From NCBI RefSeq assembly GCF_002886185.1, contig NZ_KZ614146.1:1472930-1536929 (forward strand): a stretch of DNA of 64,000 nt. Direction: 5' to 3'. The DNA is from Salipaludibacillus neizhouensis (GTDB lineage: Bacteria; Bacillota; Bacilli; Bacillales; Salisediminibacteriaceae). Position 1 is the stretch's first letter. Every line of letters begins with the position of its first letter. The translations under genes were made by a program, and so were the position numbers. Below the pieces are notes generated by a model, which worked only from the letters and a program-made list of their open reading frames with translations, was not told the DNA's origin and did not search any database. Positions 8,510 through 16,135 of the stretch are shown here, piece by piece.

Positions 8510-8929
8510 TTATAACGAACTCCAAATTTTTATAAGTATTTCCTTCAGAAACTGCTTATCTTTATGGTTTAAGGGTGATAAAACTTCCGTTTCGGTTTTC
8601 GTCAAAAACTCCCAACATGACTCCAATACACTAGTACCTTTTTCAGTGACGATAAGACTGTAAGCTCTTCGGTCATTTGGATTTTTAGTTCTCTCAACAA
8701 ATCCTAAAGTTTCTAGGTGGTCCACATGACTCACCATAGTTGTCCGGTCTATATATATTTTTTGAGAAATGTCTTTTTGTGAAGAGTAAGGATTTTCCTT
8801 GATAAATAAGAGAACTCCATATTGTCTAGCGTCGATATTAAACGGGATCAGTGTTTCAGCAAACTTATTTTCCATTTGTTGTAGAACTTTACCAAACAGA
8901 AAACCATAAGATTGATTTAGTTGATTCAA
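8510..8929 (-). CDS. MarR-family regulator, copy 1
   Basis: 139 residues with the winged-helix core: DARQYGVLLFIKENPYSSQK, IDRTTMVSHVDHLETLGFVE and the wing ERTKNPNDRRAYSLIVTEKG. MarR proteins are dimers that usually repress their own operon until a ligand or oxidant releases them. It is the first gene before the rhodanese. A dyad at 8969-8981 lies just upstream. The gene and flanks are duplicated at 12278-12697 with six amino-acid differences, so one copy is recent. Confidence 0.92.
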   Translation of the reverse strand: MNQLNQSYGFLFGKVLQQMENKFAETLIPFNIDARQYGVLLFIKENPYSSQKDISQKIYIDRTTMVSHVDHLETLGFVERTKNPNDRRAYSLIVTEKGTSVLESCWEFLTKTETEVLSPLNHKDKQFLKEILIKIWSSL

Positions 8930-8968
8930 ATAAAACTCACCTCCTTAAATAATCAGCTTAATATATAA

Positions 8969-8981
8969 TCAGTATATCTGA
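8969..8981. promoter_or_regulatory. Candidate MarR operator, copy 1
   Basis: TCAG-TATAT-CTGA dyad about 40 bases before the MarR start. The same dyad (TCAG-TATAA-CTGA) is kept at 12737-12749 before the second copy although neighbouring bases differ. Confidence 0.5.
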
Positions 8982-8990
8982 CTAATTTAA

Positions 8991-9135
8991 GAAGTCAAGG
9001 GGACGGTTCTCTGCATCATTTCCATACACGATGATAATGGAAGTGCTGATGCTTCCTATGAAATATATCTTCAAAACAGCCATTCTTTCTGAATAGCTGT
9101 TTTTTGGTTTAGACAAGTTCCTTGAAAGATTTAGG
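8991..9135 (+). repeat. REP family A copy with long tail (pair of 3403-3560)
   Basis: Core at 8999-9016 with CTGCATCA in place of CTGCTTCA. The match to 3403-3560 extends through the tail; weaker similarity resumes at 9231-9260 against 3591-3620. Confidence 0.75.
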
Positions 9136-9316
9136 GAGATAATAGATGTTTGATTTGAATGTATGTAATCCATACAAGGGGAAGTCTTAAAATAAAAAGG
9201 ATTTTTAAAAGATTTATAGAAACTAAACTAATGAAATTAGTCAGGGCATACAATTTGATTACGGCCACCGAAATGTGCCAACCACGCCATCGTTTTTACC
9301 ATAGAGTTAATTTAAA

Positions 9317-9388
9317 CCGATGTGTTGGTTGTACATGAATCAAGGGTGTGGTGTCACGCATTTGTTGAAGAAAGATTATCTCTAAGGA
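9317..9388 (+). repeat. Dispersed repeat pair member (with 4781-4855)
   Basis: GATGTGTTGGT..TAC, GGGTGTGGTGTCACGCATTT and GAAGAAAGATTATCTC recur at 4788-4852 with small changes. It supplies DNA directly before the ribosome binding site of the next gene. Confidence 0.55.
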
Positions 9389-9397
9389 GGAGAAAGC

Positions 9398-10306
9398 ATG
9401 AAAGCAGTTGTATATTTGAAATACGGCTCACCCGATGTTCTTCAGCTGAAAGAGGTAGAAAAACCTTCACCCAAGGACAATGAAATACTGGTGAAGATAT
9501 ATGCGACTACGGTAACAGCCGGGGATTGGCGCCTTCGAAAGGCCGACCCATTCGCTGCTAGACTTTACAATGGTCTCATAAGGCCAAAAAAAGTAACCAT
9601 ATTAGGGTTTGAGTTAGCTGGGGAAGTTCAAGAAGTAGGTAAATCTGTAGAACGATTTAAGAAAGGTGATCATGTTTTTGCGTTCTGTGGTATTGGCTTT
9701 GGTGCATATGCCGAGTACAAATGTCTGCCTGAAGATGGAGTAGTGGCCATAAAACCGATTAATATGACTTATGAGGAGGCCGCCGCTGTTCCTACTGGCG
9801 GAATAACTGCCTTAAATCTTCTTAGAAAAGGTAAAATCACGAGTGGAATGAAGGTTCTTATTTATGGAGCTTCTGGAAGTGTAGGTACTTATGCGGTCCA
9901 GCTTGCCAAATATTATGGGGCAGATGTAACAGGGGTATGTAGTACCACGAATCTTGAAATGGTCAGAGCTATAGGAGCCGATATGGTCATTGATTATAAG
10001 AAACAGGATTTCACAGAAAATGGAGAAAGGTATGATTTAATCTTTAATGCCGTTGGGAAAAAAATATCAAAAATATCAAAATCAACGTGTAAAAAAGTGC
10101 TTCGCGCAAATGGAAAATATGTAAGTGTAGACATGTCACATAAGCCTCGTGTGGAAGATCTAAACTTCCTCACAGAGCTTATTGAGGCTAGTAAAATCAA
10201 ACCGGTCATAGATAGACGCTATACGTTTGAAGAGATTCCCGAGGCCCATAGCTATGTCGAACAAAAACACAAGAAAGGGAACGTAGTCATAACTGTCAGG
10301 AAATGA
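9398..10306 (+). CDS. NAD(P)-dependent alcohol dehydrogenase/quinone oxidoreductase (MDR, zinc-free)
   Basis: 302 residues of the medium-chain dehydrogenase family. The N-terminal GroES-like part (about 1-120) includes [19 protein letters not shown]; the Rossmann part has [20 protein letters not shown] (nucleotide-binding loop) and [13 protein letters not shown]. The zinc-binding cysteine cluster of classical alcohol dehydrogenases is absent, so quinone or enone reduction with NADPH is more likely. Start follows AAGGAGGAGAAAGC. The TGA stop is supplied by the first three bases of a REP copy. Confidence 0.9.
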   Translation: MKAVVYLKYGSPDVLQLKEVEKPSPKDNEILVKIYATTVTAGDWRLRKADPFAARLYNGLIRPKKVTILGFELAGEVQEVGKSVERFKKGDHVFAFCGIGFGAYAEYKCLPEDGVVAIKPINMTYEEAAAVPTGGITALNLLRKGKITSGMKVLIYGASGSVGTYAVQLAKYYGADVTGVCSTTNLEMVRAIGADMVIDYKKQDFTENGERYDLIFNAVGKKISKISKSTCKKVLRANGKYVSVDMSHKPRVEDLNFLTELIEASKIKPVIDRRYTFEEIPEAHSYVEQKHKKGNVVITVRK

Positions 10307-10335
10307 TGCAGGGGACGGTTCTCTGCTTCATTTTA
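10304..10335 (+). repeat. REP family A copy providing the stop codon
   Basis: TGATGCAG, loop GGGACGGTTCT, CTGCTTCA, TTTT. TGA is the stop of the dehydrogenase gene. Tail to about 10400 matches 6240-6300. Confidence 0.9.
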
Positions 10336-10415
10336 GTTGCGTTAATGAAGCAATAAATCAAGTTTTTGAGATGCAGTAAAATATCGAAAATTGATAAAAG
10401 ATTGATTTCAATGAC

Positions 10416-10529
10416 GAGAGATTTCTTTCGGAAGAACTCTACACCGATGTGACGGCAGAGAAAAAATACCGGATTGACCTTTTAGCAGAGACAAAGTTGA
10501 AAGTTAGTTTAGAGAAAAGAGCATTCTAA
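10416..10529 (+). pseudogene. Remnant of a PD-(D/E)XK (Rpn-like) nuclease
   Basis: A 37-codon frame without a start reads ERFLSEELYTDVTAEKKYRI, DLLAETKLKVSLEKRAF. The order of an EE-L-DVT motif, a K-R-DLL..T-KLK motif resembles the N-terminal catalytic region of Rpn-type transposase-like nucleases of Bacillus. The rest of the gene is absent. The family call is tentative. Confidence 0.4.
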
Positions 10530-10547
10530 TAAAGAATGCTCTTTATT
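10515..10547 (+). terminator. Terminator after the nuclease remnant
   Basis: AAGAGCATTCT / AGAATGCTCTT stem followed by TATTTTT. Confidence 0.85.
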
Positions 10548-10663
10548 TTTGACTATTATTATTGATTTCAATAAAAACATTAACAAATTTGATAAATTTT
10601 TATTGCGAAACGATAAAAAACTTGTTAAAATCAAATTTATAATAAATAAGTGAGGTGTTTTTT

Positions 10664-11155
10664 ATGAAACAGGGTTCAACCATCTTTTTAAAAATAGCTG
10701 TTTTTCTTATTGGAATACCGTTTCTTGCTATATGTATCTTTTTGTTGCCACAAATAGCGATTGAAGCTTTTGGAGAAGCAAAAAATGGTGCAGAGTTGGC
10801 TTATGTGGTATTTGGCATTTTAATTGTTATGTATGTATCGATGATCCCGTTTTGCTATGCATTGTACCAATCATTTAAACTTTTAAGTTATATCGATAAG
10901 AACAAAGCATTCTCGGACTTATCTGTAACAGCACTAAAGCGTATAAAAATCTGTGCCATCACAATAAGTGGCTTGTTTGTGATAGCCCTGCCTCTTATTT
11001 ATATCATTGCGGAGTGGGACGATGCACCGGGTCTTATATTAATTGGAATGGTGATTATTGGTGCTTCATTGGTTATTGCAGTCTTTGCTGCCGTTCTCCA
11101 AAGACTTTTACGGGAAGCTATTCATATAAAATCTGAAAATGATTTAACGGTCTGA
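10664..11155 (+). CDS. DUF2975 membrane protein
   Basis: 163 residues with four membrane helices (about 6-28, 44-68, 102-124, 131-152) and the loop SFKLLSYIDKNKAFSDLSVT, which is the DUF2975 hallmark. Function unknown; such proteins are almost always encoded next to a small YozG-type XRE regulator, as here. ATG 10664 follows GAGGTG at proper spacing. The next gene starts nine bases later, so the pair is an operon. Confidence 0.85.
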   Translation: MKQGSTIFLKIAVFLIGIPFLAICIFLLPQIAIEAFGEAKNGAELAYVVFGILIVMYVSMIPFCYALYQSFKLLSYIDKNKAFSDLSVTALKRIKICAITISGLFVIALPLIYIIAEWDDAPGLILIGMVIIGASLVIAVFAAVLQRLLREAIHIKSENDLTV

Positions 11156-11164
11156 GGTGATAAA

Positions 11165-11386
11165 ATGGCGATTATAATCAATATTGATGTGATGCTTGCT
11201 AAAAGAAAAATGAGTGTAACAAAACTTTCGGAGAGCGTTGGTATAACAATGGCAAACCTTTCTATTTTGAAAAATGGAAAGGCAAAGGCGGTTCGTCTAT
11301 CAACTTTAGAGGCGATTTGTAAGGCGTTGGATTGCCAACCGGGGGATATTTTAGAATACAAAAGTGACGAAGAAACACAAGGGTAA
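11165..11386 (+). CDS. YozG-type XRE regulator
   Basis: 73 residues, a single HTH domain: VMLAKRKMSVTKLSESVGIT, ANLSILKNGKAKAVRLSTLE and CKALDCQPGDILEY. That ending is typical of YozG/YobD-type regulators paired with DUF2975 proteins. GAGGTGATAAA precedes the ATG. It probably regulates the pair and possibly the following isoprenyl transferase gene, which begins 59 bases downstream on the same strand with no terminator between. Confidence 0.9.
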   Translation: MAIIINIDVMLAKRKMSVTKLSESVGITMANLSILKNGKAKAVRLSTLEAICKALDCQPGDILEYKSDEETQG

Positions 11387-11445
11387 TAAAGTAGGGATAG
11401 CGGAGAGTAATTGAAAAAGACAACAATATTTTGAGGGGATAAAAA

Positions 11446-12207
11446 ATGGCAATGAAAATTCCTTTTTTCAATCAAAAAAAACAGGAAGAATCCTTCCATT
11501 ATTCGGAAGAGAGTACACCGGAACATATAGCGATAATTATGGACGGAAACGGACGTTGGGCTCAAAAGCGTGGAAAGCCAAGAGTTGCCGGCCATAAGGA
11601 AGGATTATCTGCTGTCGTAAAAATTGTCAAGGCAGCTGCTAAATGCAAGGTGAAAATTCTGACTCTGTACACATTTTCTACGGAAAACTGGAAACGTCCA
11701 AAGTCCGAGATAGACTTTATATTGAGACTTCCCAAGGAGTTTCTACATTTTTATCTCCCAGATATTATCTCCAATAATGTACGCATTAAGGCAATCGGTA
11801 ATATGGAAGAGCTTCCAGAAAATACACGTGAAGCGATACAGTATGCTATCGACTCTACCAAGGATAATGACGGTCTTCAGCTGAATATTGCGCTCAATTA
11901 TGGAAGCAGGCAGGAGATTGTGATTGGCATGAAAGAAATGTTCGCGGATATTAGAGATTCAAAACTGTCACTTGATAAGGTAGATGAACAGCAGTTTTCA
12001 GGATACCTATATACAGCTGGTATGACAAGTCCCGATCTGCTTATTCGAACAGGCGGGGAAAAACGCCTAAGCAATTTCCTGCTCTGGCAGATGGCCTACA
12101 CGGAGTTCTTGTTTACCGATGTACTGTGGCCGGATTTCTCCGAGAAGGAATTTATACATGCACTTGAAGAATACCGGCACCGAAAGCGAAGGTATGGCGG
12201 AATATAA
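11446..12207 (+). CDS. uppS: Isoprenyl transferase, UppS-like (stand-alone)
   Basis: 253 residues of cis-prenyltransferase. Motifs: IAIIMDGNGRWAQKRGKPRV with the catalytic aspartate (residue 33), TLYTFSTENWKRP, LNIALNYGSRQEI and DLLIRTGGEKRLSNFLLWQM followed by YTEFLFTDVLWPDF. UppS makes undecaprenyl diphosphate, the lipid carrier for peptidoglycan and teichoic acid, from farnesyl diphosphate and IPP. In Bacillus the housekeeping uppS sits between frr and cdsA; this one follows a DUF2975/XRE pair and lacks those neighbours, so it is probably a second paralogue, perhaps with another chain length. GGGGATAAAAA precedes the ATG. Confidence 0.9.
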   Translation: MAMKIPFFNQKKQEESFHYSEESTPEHIAIIMDGNGRWAQKRGKPRVAGHKEGLSAVVKIVKAAAKCKVKILTLYTFSTENWKRPKSEIDFILRLPKEFLHFYLPDIISNNVRIKAIGNMEELPENTREAIQYAIDSTKDNDGLQLNIALNYGSRQEIVIGMKEMFADIRDSKLSLDKVDEQQFSGYLYTAGMTSPDLLIRTGGEKRLSNFLLWQMAYTEFLFTDVLWPDFSEKEFIHALEEYRHRKRRYGGI

Positions 12208-12210
12208 AGA

Positions 12211-12258
12211 GACTGAGTGTTGCTTGTAAACGGGCATTAAAGTAATCAAGTGCATTCT
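12211..12258 (-). pseudogene. Duplicated 5' stub of the rhodanese gene
   Basis: Matches 8448-8495, the first 15 codons of the rhodanese gene, but the ATG has become AAG and the rest is missing, replaced by the end of the isoprenyl transferase gene. It marks one edge of the MarR duplication. Confidence 0.8.
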
Positions 12259-12277
12259 TAGTATAACCTCCTGATTT

Positions 12278-12697
12278 TTATAATGAATTCCAAATTTTTA
12301 TAAGTATTTCCTTCAAAAACTGTTTATCTTTATGGTTTAAGGGCGATAAAACTTCTGATTCCGTTTTCGTCAAAAACTCCCAACATGACTCCAATACACG
12401 AGTACCTTTTTCAGTGACGATAAGACTGTAGGCTCTTCGGTCATTTGGATTTCTAGTTCTCTCAACAAATCCTAGAGTTTCTAGGTGGTCCACATGACTC
12501 ACCATAGTTGTCCGGTCTATATATAGTTTTTGAGAAATATCTTTCTGTGAAGAGTAACGATTTTCCTTGATAAATAAGAGAACTCCATATTGTCTAGCAT
12601 CGATATTAAACGGTATCAGTGTTTCAGCAAACTTATTTTCCATTTGTTGTAGAACTTTACCAAACAGAAATCCATAAGATTGATTTAGTTGATTCAA
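12278..12697 (-). CDS. MarR-family regulator, copy 2
   Basis: 139 residues, differing from copy 1 (8510-8929) at six positions (P/R, I/L, K/R, S/R, T/S, S/N), all outside the recognition helix IDRTTMVSHVDHL except I/L next to it. DNA identity extends from about 12211 to 12785, ending in a truncated REP core. The copy has lost its rhodanese partner and would be transcribed alone, so it may act on the operon of copy 1 and form mixed dimers with it. Confidence 0.92.
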   Translation of the reverse strand: MNQLNQSYGFLFGKVLQQMENKFAETLIPFNIDARQYGVLLFIKENRYSSQKDISQKLYIDRTTMVSHVDHLETLGFVERTRNPNDRRAYSLIVTEKGTRVLESCWEFLTKTESEVLSPLNHKDKQFLKEILIKIWNSL

Positions 12698-12736
12698 ATA
12701 AAACTCACCTCCATAAATAATCAGTCTAATATATAA

Positions 12737-12749
12737 TCAGTATAACTGA
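12737..12749. promoter_or_regulatory. Candidate MarR operator, copy 2
   Basis: TCAG-TATAA-CTGA, the counterpart of the dyad at 8969-8981. Confidence 0.45.
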
Positions 12750-12767
12750 CTATATTTGAAAATACAA

Positions 12768-12787
12768 GTCAAGGGGACGGTTCTTCA
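12768..12787 (+). repeat. Truncated REP family A copy
   Basis: GTCAAGGGGACGGTTCT then unrelated sequence; the match to 8994-9012 ends here and forms the edge of the MarR duplication. Confidence 0.7.
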
Positions 12788-12997
12788 AGGGAAATAAAAG
12801 ATAACCTTTGCTTGTTAAATTAACGCGGGAGCAATAGTGGAACAAACTGTCGCTTCCATTGTTGAACTAACGAACAGTTAGTTTAAGAAGGTATGATATT
12901 ATTTTTGACACTTTGAGTGATTTGAAAGGGGGGAAATTTTTAGTTGAAGATGGTAATGATTGAAACTAATATAAAACTGCTAAGTTGATTTTTCGGC

Positions 12998-13630
12998 TCA
13001 TCTATTTATTGAATTCAATAACTGGAAGAAATATTGAGGGTCCTGAGTCTTATTTAGGTTATACCATGCTTGTAATGTATCGGGTGCAAATACATCTAAT
13101 TTATTCAGTACTTCCATCGTAAATTCCAGAGGTGCTACCCCTGAAGCAGTAACCAAATTCTCACCAGTTACGGAAGGTCTCATCTCATAAAATTCTTCTC
13201 CTTTATAATTAGGACAGACCGTTTTAATATATTCTAAGTCATTGCTTGTGTGTTTTCTAGAATCTAAGTATCCCATATTCGCAAGGGCCTCAGTTGCACC
13301 ACAAATTGCAGCAACAACAGTACCAATCTTTAAAGCTTCACCAATTTTTTTTAAGAAAGGCTGATGAATATCTTCTCTCCAAGTATTCCCTCCAGGCAAG
13401 ACTATAAGGTCTTCACTCTCTAGAGTACATTCATCAAGGGAAATATCTGGTTGTATGCTCAGCCCTCCCATCGTAGTAACACCTTCTTTATTCGTTCCTA
13501 CTGTAACTACTTTTAAAGGAACTACATCTTTTTTGAAATATCTTCCTGAGTTTAATTCAGCAATTAAATACCCATACTCCCAGTCTGACATTGTATTAAA
13601 TACATAAAGATAAACCTTTTTTGTTTGCAT
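12998..13630 (-). CDS. DJ-1/PfpI family protein
   Basis: 210 residues of the class I glutamine amidotransferase-like DJ-1/PfpI fold. Hallmarks are DLIVLPGGNTW, the nucleophile elbow VAAICGATEALANMGYLD with the likely active cysteine, and the following RKHTSN histidine. Relatives include YdeA-like putative peptidases and glyoxalase III-like enzymes; the true activity is unknown. There is a weak ribosome binding site before the ATG. It stands alone in this strand. Confidence 0.85.
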   Translation of the reverse strand: MQTKKVYLYVFNTMSDWEYGYLIAELNSGRYFKKDVVPLKVVTVGTNKEGVTTMGGLSIQPDISLDECTLESEDLIVLPGGNTWREDIHQPFLKKIGEALKIGTVVAAICGATEALANMGYLDSRKHTSNDLEYIKTVCPNYKGEEFYEMRPSVTGENLVTASGVAPLEFTMEVLNKLDVFAPDTLQAWYNLNKTQDPQYFFQLLNSINR

Positions 13631-13729
13631 TCAAGTAACACTCCAATCTATTGATACTGTCTACTATAATATAACTTACCTTACAGATAATGCTAGGGAA
13701 ATTATATTCCTTGATGAAATTTTTGCCAG

Positions 13730-13772
13730 CTGACCCCGACCACTGTAACGTTTTACAGTGGTCGGGGTCAGG
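13730..13772. repeat. Palindromic repeat, family B, copy 2
   Basis: Perfect 19-bp arms CTGACCCCGACCACTGTAA / TTACAGTGGTCGGGGTCAG around CGTT. It shares ends and centre with 884-929, but the inner bases of the stem differ in a paired way. Confidence 0.8.
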
Positions 13773-13789
13773 CACGTTTATTCAAGTAC

Positions 13790-13868
13790 TCTAATATATG
13801 GCTATCGTTATCCTGATTATATGACAATTTGTGCAAGGAACCTGCCTAATAATGAACAACTTTTATTG
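13790..13868 (+). repeat. Dispersed repeat pair member (with 7596-7680)
   Basis: Shared words TATGACAAT and TTTGTGCAAGGA, see 7596-7680. Confidence 0.45.
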
Positions 13869-14084
13869 GTAAAGAACACCAGTTGACAATAGTTACTAAA
13901 TATCCCTATGGATTTGCACTCTAATCAATAGGGATATTTTTAAATCCTAGAAATTAAAGAGCATGTATAGACAAGAAGGAATAAAAGAGCTAAGAAAAAT
14001 ACAATGAAACGAAGAGGAGCGGGTTTTTATGATAAGAATCTGAAGATAGGGAAATTAGTTCGTTAACCGTTTTCATTTCTGTAA

Positions 14085-14877
14085 GTTGGTAGATCAGTAG
14101 ACAGCTTTAAAGAAATTGGTCTTTCCACTTATGATGAAGCGATCGCAAGAAATGCCAAGAAATTCGATTCTAGCTATGATTTTGCGAACTATCTTACGTT
14201 AGGGATATCGGGTGGTACCATAAATAGTATGGATACAAGGTATCAGGCGATGAAAGGTGACGGGAACATAGCCACTTTTCTAGATTACATAACCATGGGT
14301 ACATCGGGCATGGTAAAGGAAGCAGTCAATCCGAAAGAACCCTATTCAGCAGAACACTGGATGAATAGTATTGGATTGGCAGGGACTTTAGCAGGTGGAG
14401 GACTTGCGGGGAATACTTTGAAAACTAGTGGAGGATCTCCAAAAGTAACGAAAAGCCCTAATAGAGAAAAAGATTCGGATGTAGATGTTGGTAAGGGTAC
14501 GGGTAACCTTGCAGATGCGATGCTTAAATCAAATTCTGCTAAAGCATGGGGAACTCTCGCTGATAGAACTAACCAAGGTGTTAAGCACTTTAATAACTAT
14601 TGGGAGTTATATCCTGAACGGATCCCTTCATTAGGCTAATCGTTTAGGTGTTGACCCTAATGACTTTGCAAATACAGTTCAAGGATTTGAGAATTTCACC
14701 AACTCTGCTAAAAATGTAATGGCGAATTATACTTCAATGAGAACAGTTGGTGATAAAACTATGTATTTTGTCGAAGGTGCAGAAAAAGCTAAGAAGGGTG
14801 TTGCGGTAATTGTTCAGAATGGAAAGATTCAAACAATGATGCCAACTTCACCAAAAGACTTCTTAAAACTACAATAA
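14085..14877 (+). pseudogene. C-terminal remnant of an LXG-type polymorphic toxin, frameshifted
   Basis: A frame without a start codon runs from 14085 to a TAA at 14637 and reads SYDFANYLTLGISGGTINSM, FLDYITMGTSGMVKEAVNPK, PYSAEHWMNSIGLAGTLAGG, the pre-toxin region seen in Bacillus LXG toxins secreted by the type VII (Ess/Yuk) system. After NNYWELYPERIPSL the frame shifts by one base and continues as ANRLGVDPNDFANTVQGF to KGVAVIVQNGKIQTMMPTSP and stops at 14877. The N-terminal LXG domain is absent. The last 80 residues are presumably the toxic domain, which I cannot classify. Confidence 0.7.
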
Positions 14878-14898
14878 TAAGGGTATAGGGAGGTAATT

Positions 14899-15315
14899 AT
14901 GCCTAGAGCTAGGATTAATGAAATGAAGTATGATGGATATGAGAGACTCTATTTATTGGAGTTGATAGAATCGAATAGCAAAGTCTGGGCGTATGGTTTA
15001 GAACATGATAATTATGTTGAGAGTGGATTTAAAATTATGGAAGAAATAGTTGGAAAAGAATGTGATTTTTCAATAGAGTGGGTTAACAAAATCAAGGTAG
15101 CTATCTTTGATGTTGACGAAATTGTACAAGATAAACTAGGCTCATCTCACACAGCATGCAATGTTACTGTTTCAAAAGTAATAGACTTAGACTCATTTGA
15201 ATTTTTTAGTGAGAGTTTAGGAACAGTTGTCGTAGAGCTTGAAAATGACGTTGATTTCTTGGGAGTTGACAGTAAAGTTTCATTTACAGGAAACCTACGT
15301 GCAGATTTTATTTAG
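14899..15315 (+). CDS. Probable immunity protein of the LXG-type toxin
   Basis: 138 acidic residues with no recognised domain and no signal peptide. It begins 22 bases after the toxin remnant, with a good site (GGGAGGTAATT) before the ATG, and is followed by a terminator. Position is the main argument: genes directly downstream of LXG toxins usually encode immunity proteins that bind and block the toxin in the cytoplasm. The frame is intact though the toxin is broken, as expected for an orphan immunity gene protecting against siblings. Confidence 0.55.
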   Translation: MPRARINEMKYDGYERLYLLELIESNSKVWAYGLEHDNYVESGFKIMEEIVGKECDFSIEWVNKIKVAIFDVDEIVQDKLGSSHTACNVTVSKVIDLDSFEFFSESLGTVVVELENDVDFLGVDSKVSFTGNLRADFI

Positions 15316-15340
15316 TTCCTATCTACCAGATAAATGATTA

Positions 15341-15373
15341 TATAGGCGGTTGTCTTATGCAACCGCTTTCTTA
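15341..15373 (+). terminator. Terminator of the toxin/immunity unit
   Basis: AGGCGGTTG / CAACCGCTT stem with TCTTAG after it. Confidence 0.7.
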
Positions 15374-15489
15374 GTTTCTTTAACAAGCTCGCGAAGCGTA
15401 CGAAACAATAACACTGTTATACATATCAGTGGCGTCTTCTGTTGATAAGAATAAAAGCAACCTAGTTAAAGAATATAGATCAAAAGTTT

Positions 15490-16010
15490 TTAATAGAAAT
15501 CGACCTTATTAAATTCTTTTTTAGGGGTGTCAGCAGGCTTTCTTTTTTTATCTTTAAAGCGAATTCCTGCAATGAATAATCGAACAAACCAGAACGTAGC
15601 AGACAGAACTGCGACAGTATAATACCCATTCCACCCTTTTCTAAATTCTACGAGTTTTGTGTATTTTTCAAGTATATTTTCTAGAAGAGCCATTGGTACG
15701 CTAAAAAGGAAAACACTAAAAAAAGTTTTTATTGGTTTCATTTTATAAGTAAATTGGTTATATATAACACATGATAAAGGGAACAAAATGTAAAGAAATA
15801 CAATATTTGAATCAAAAAGATTTGGGAAGTATCTCTTTGGATATTGAACATATTTGGTCTTTATTATTGGACCATCTATCAATGTAGAAACCAATGTTTT
15901 AAATAGATAAATGAGAAACCAATCTTTAAGGTCGCCTTTTCGGCGGAATAGGAATGCCCATCCCCTATTCCTATTAATGTAATTATATGTAATAATGTTC
16001 GCTCTCTCAT
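15490..16010 (-). pseudogene. CBO0543-like membrane protein, frameshifted near the N terminus
   Basis: The ATG at 16010 has a good site (AAAGGAAG) and begins MRERTLLHIITL. The long frame below it reads WAFLFRRKGDLKDWFLIYLF, KTLVSTLIDGPI, then YPKRYFPNLFDSN, several hydrophobic helices and LLENILEKYTKLVEFRKGW, the CBO0543 pattern, but without any start codon of its own before a stop. One indel near 15955-15970 would join them. Reading from the internal start at 15894 would lose the first two helices. Function unknown. Confidence 0.65.
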
Positions 16011-16135
16011 ATAACCGCTTCCTTTATGGTGAGATTTTACAAGAATGTCTAAAGAATTATAAATTAGTATCATCCAATCTTTTGTATTATATACACCTCA
16101 TTTTCTTTTAAAAAGAGTACCTTTTTCAGATACTC

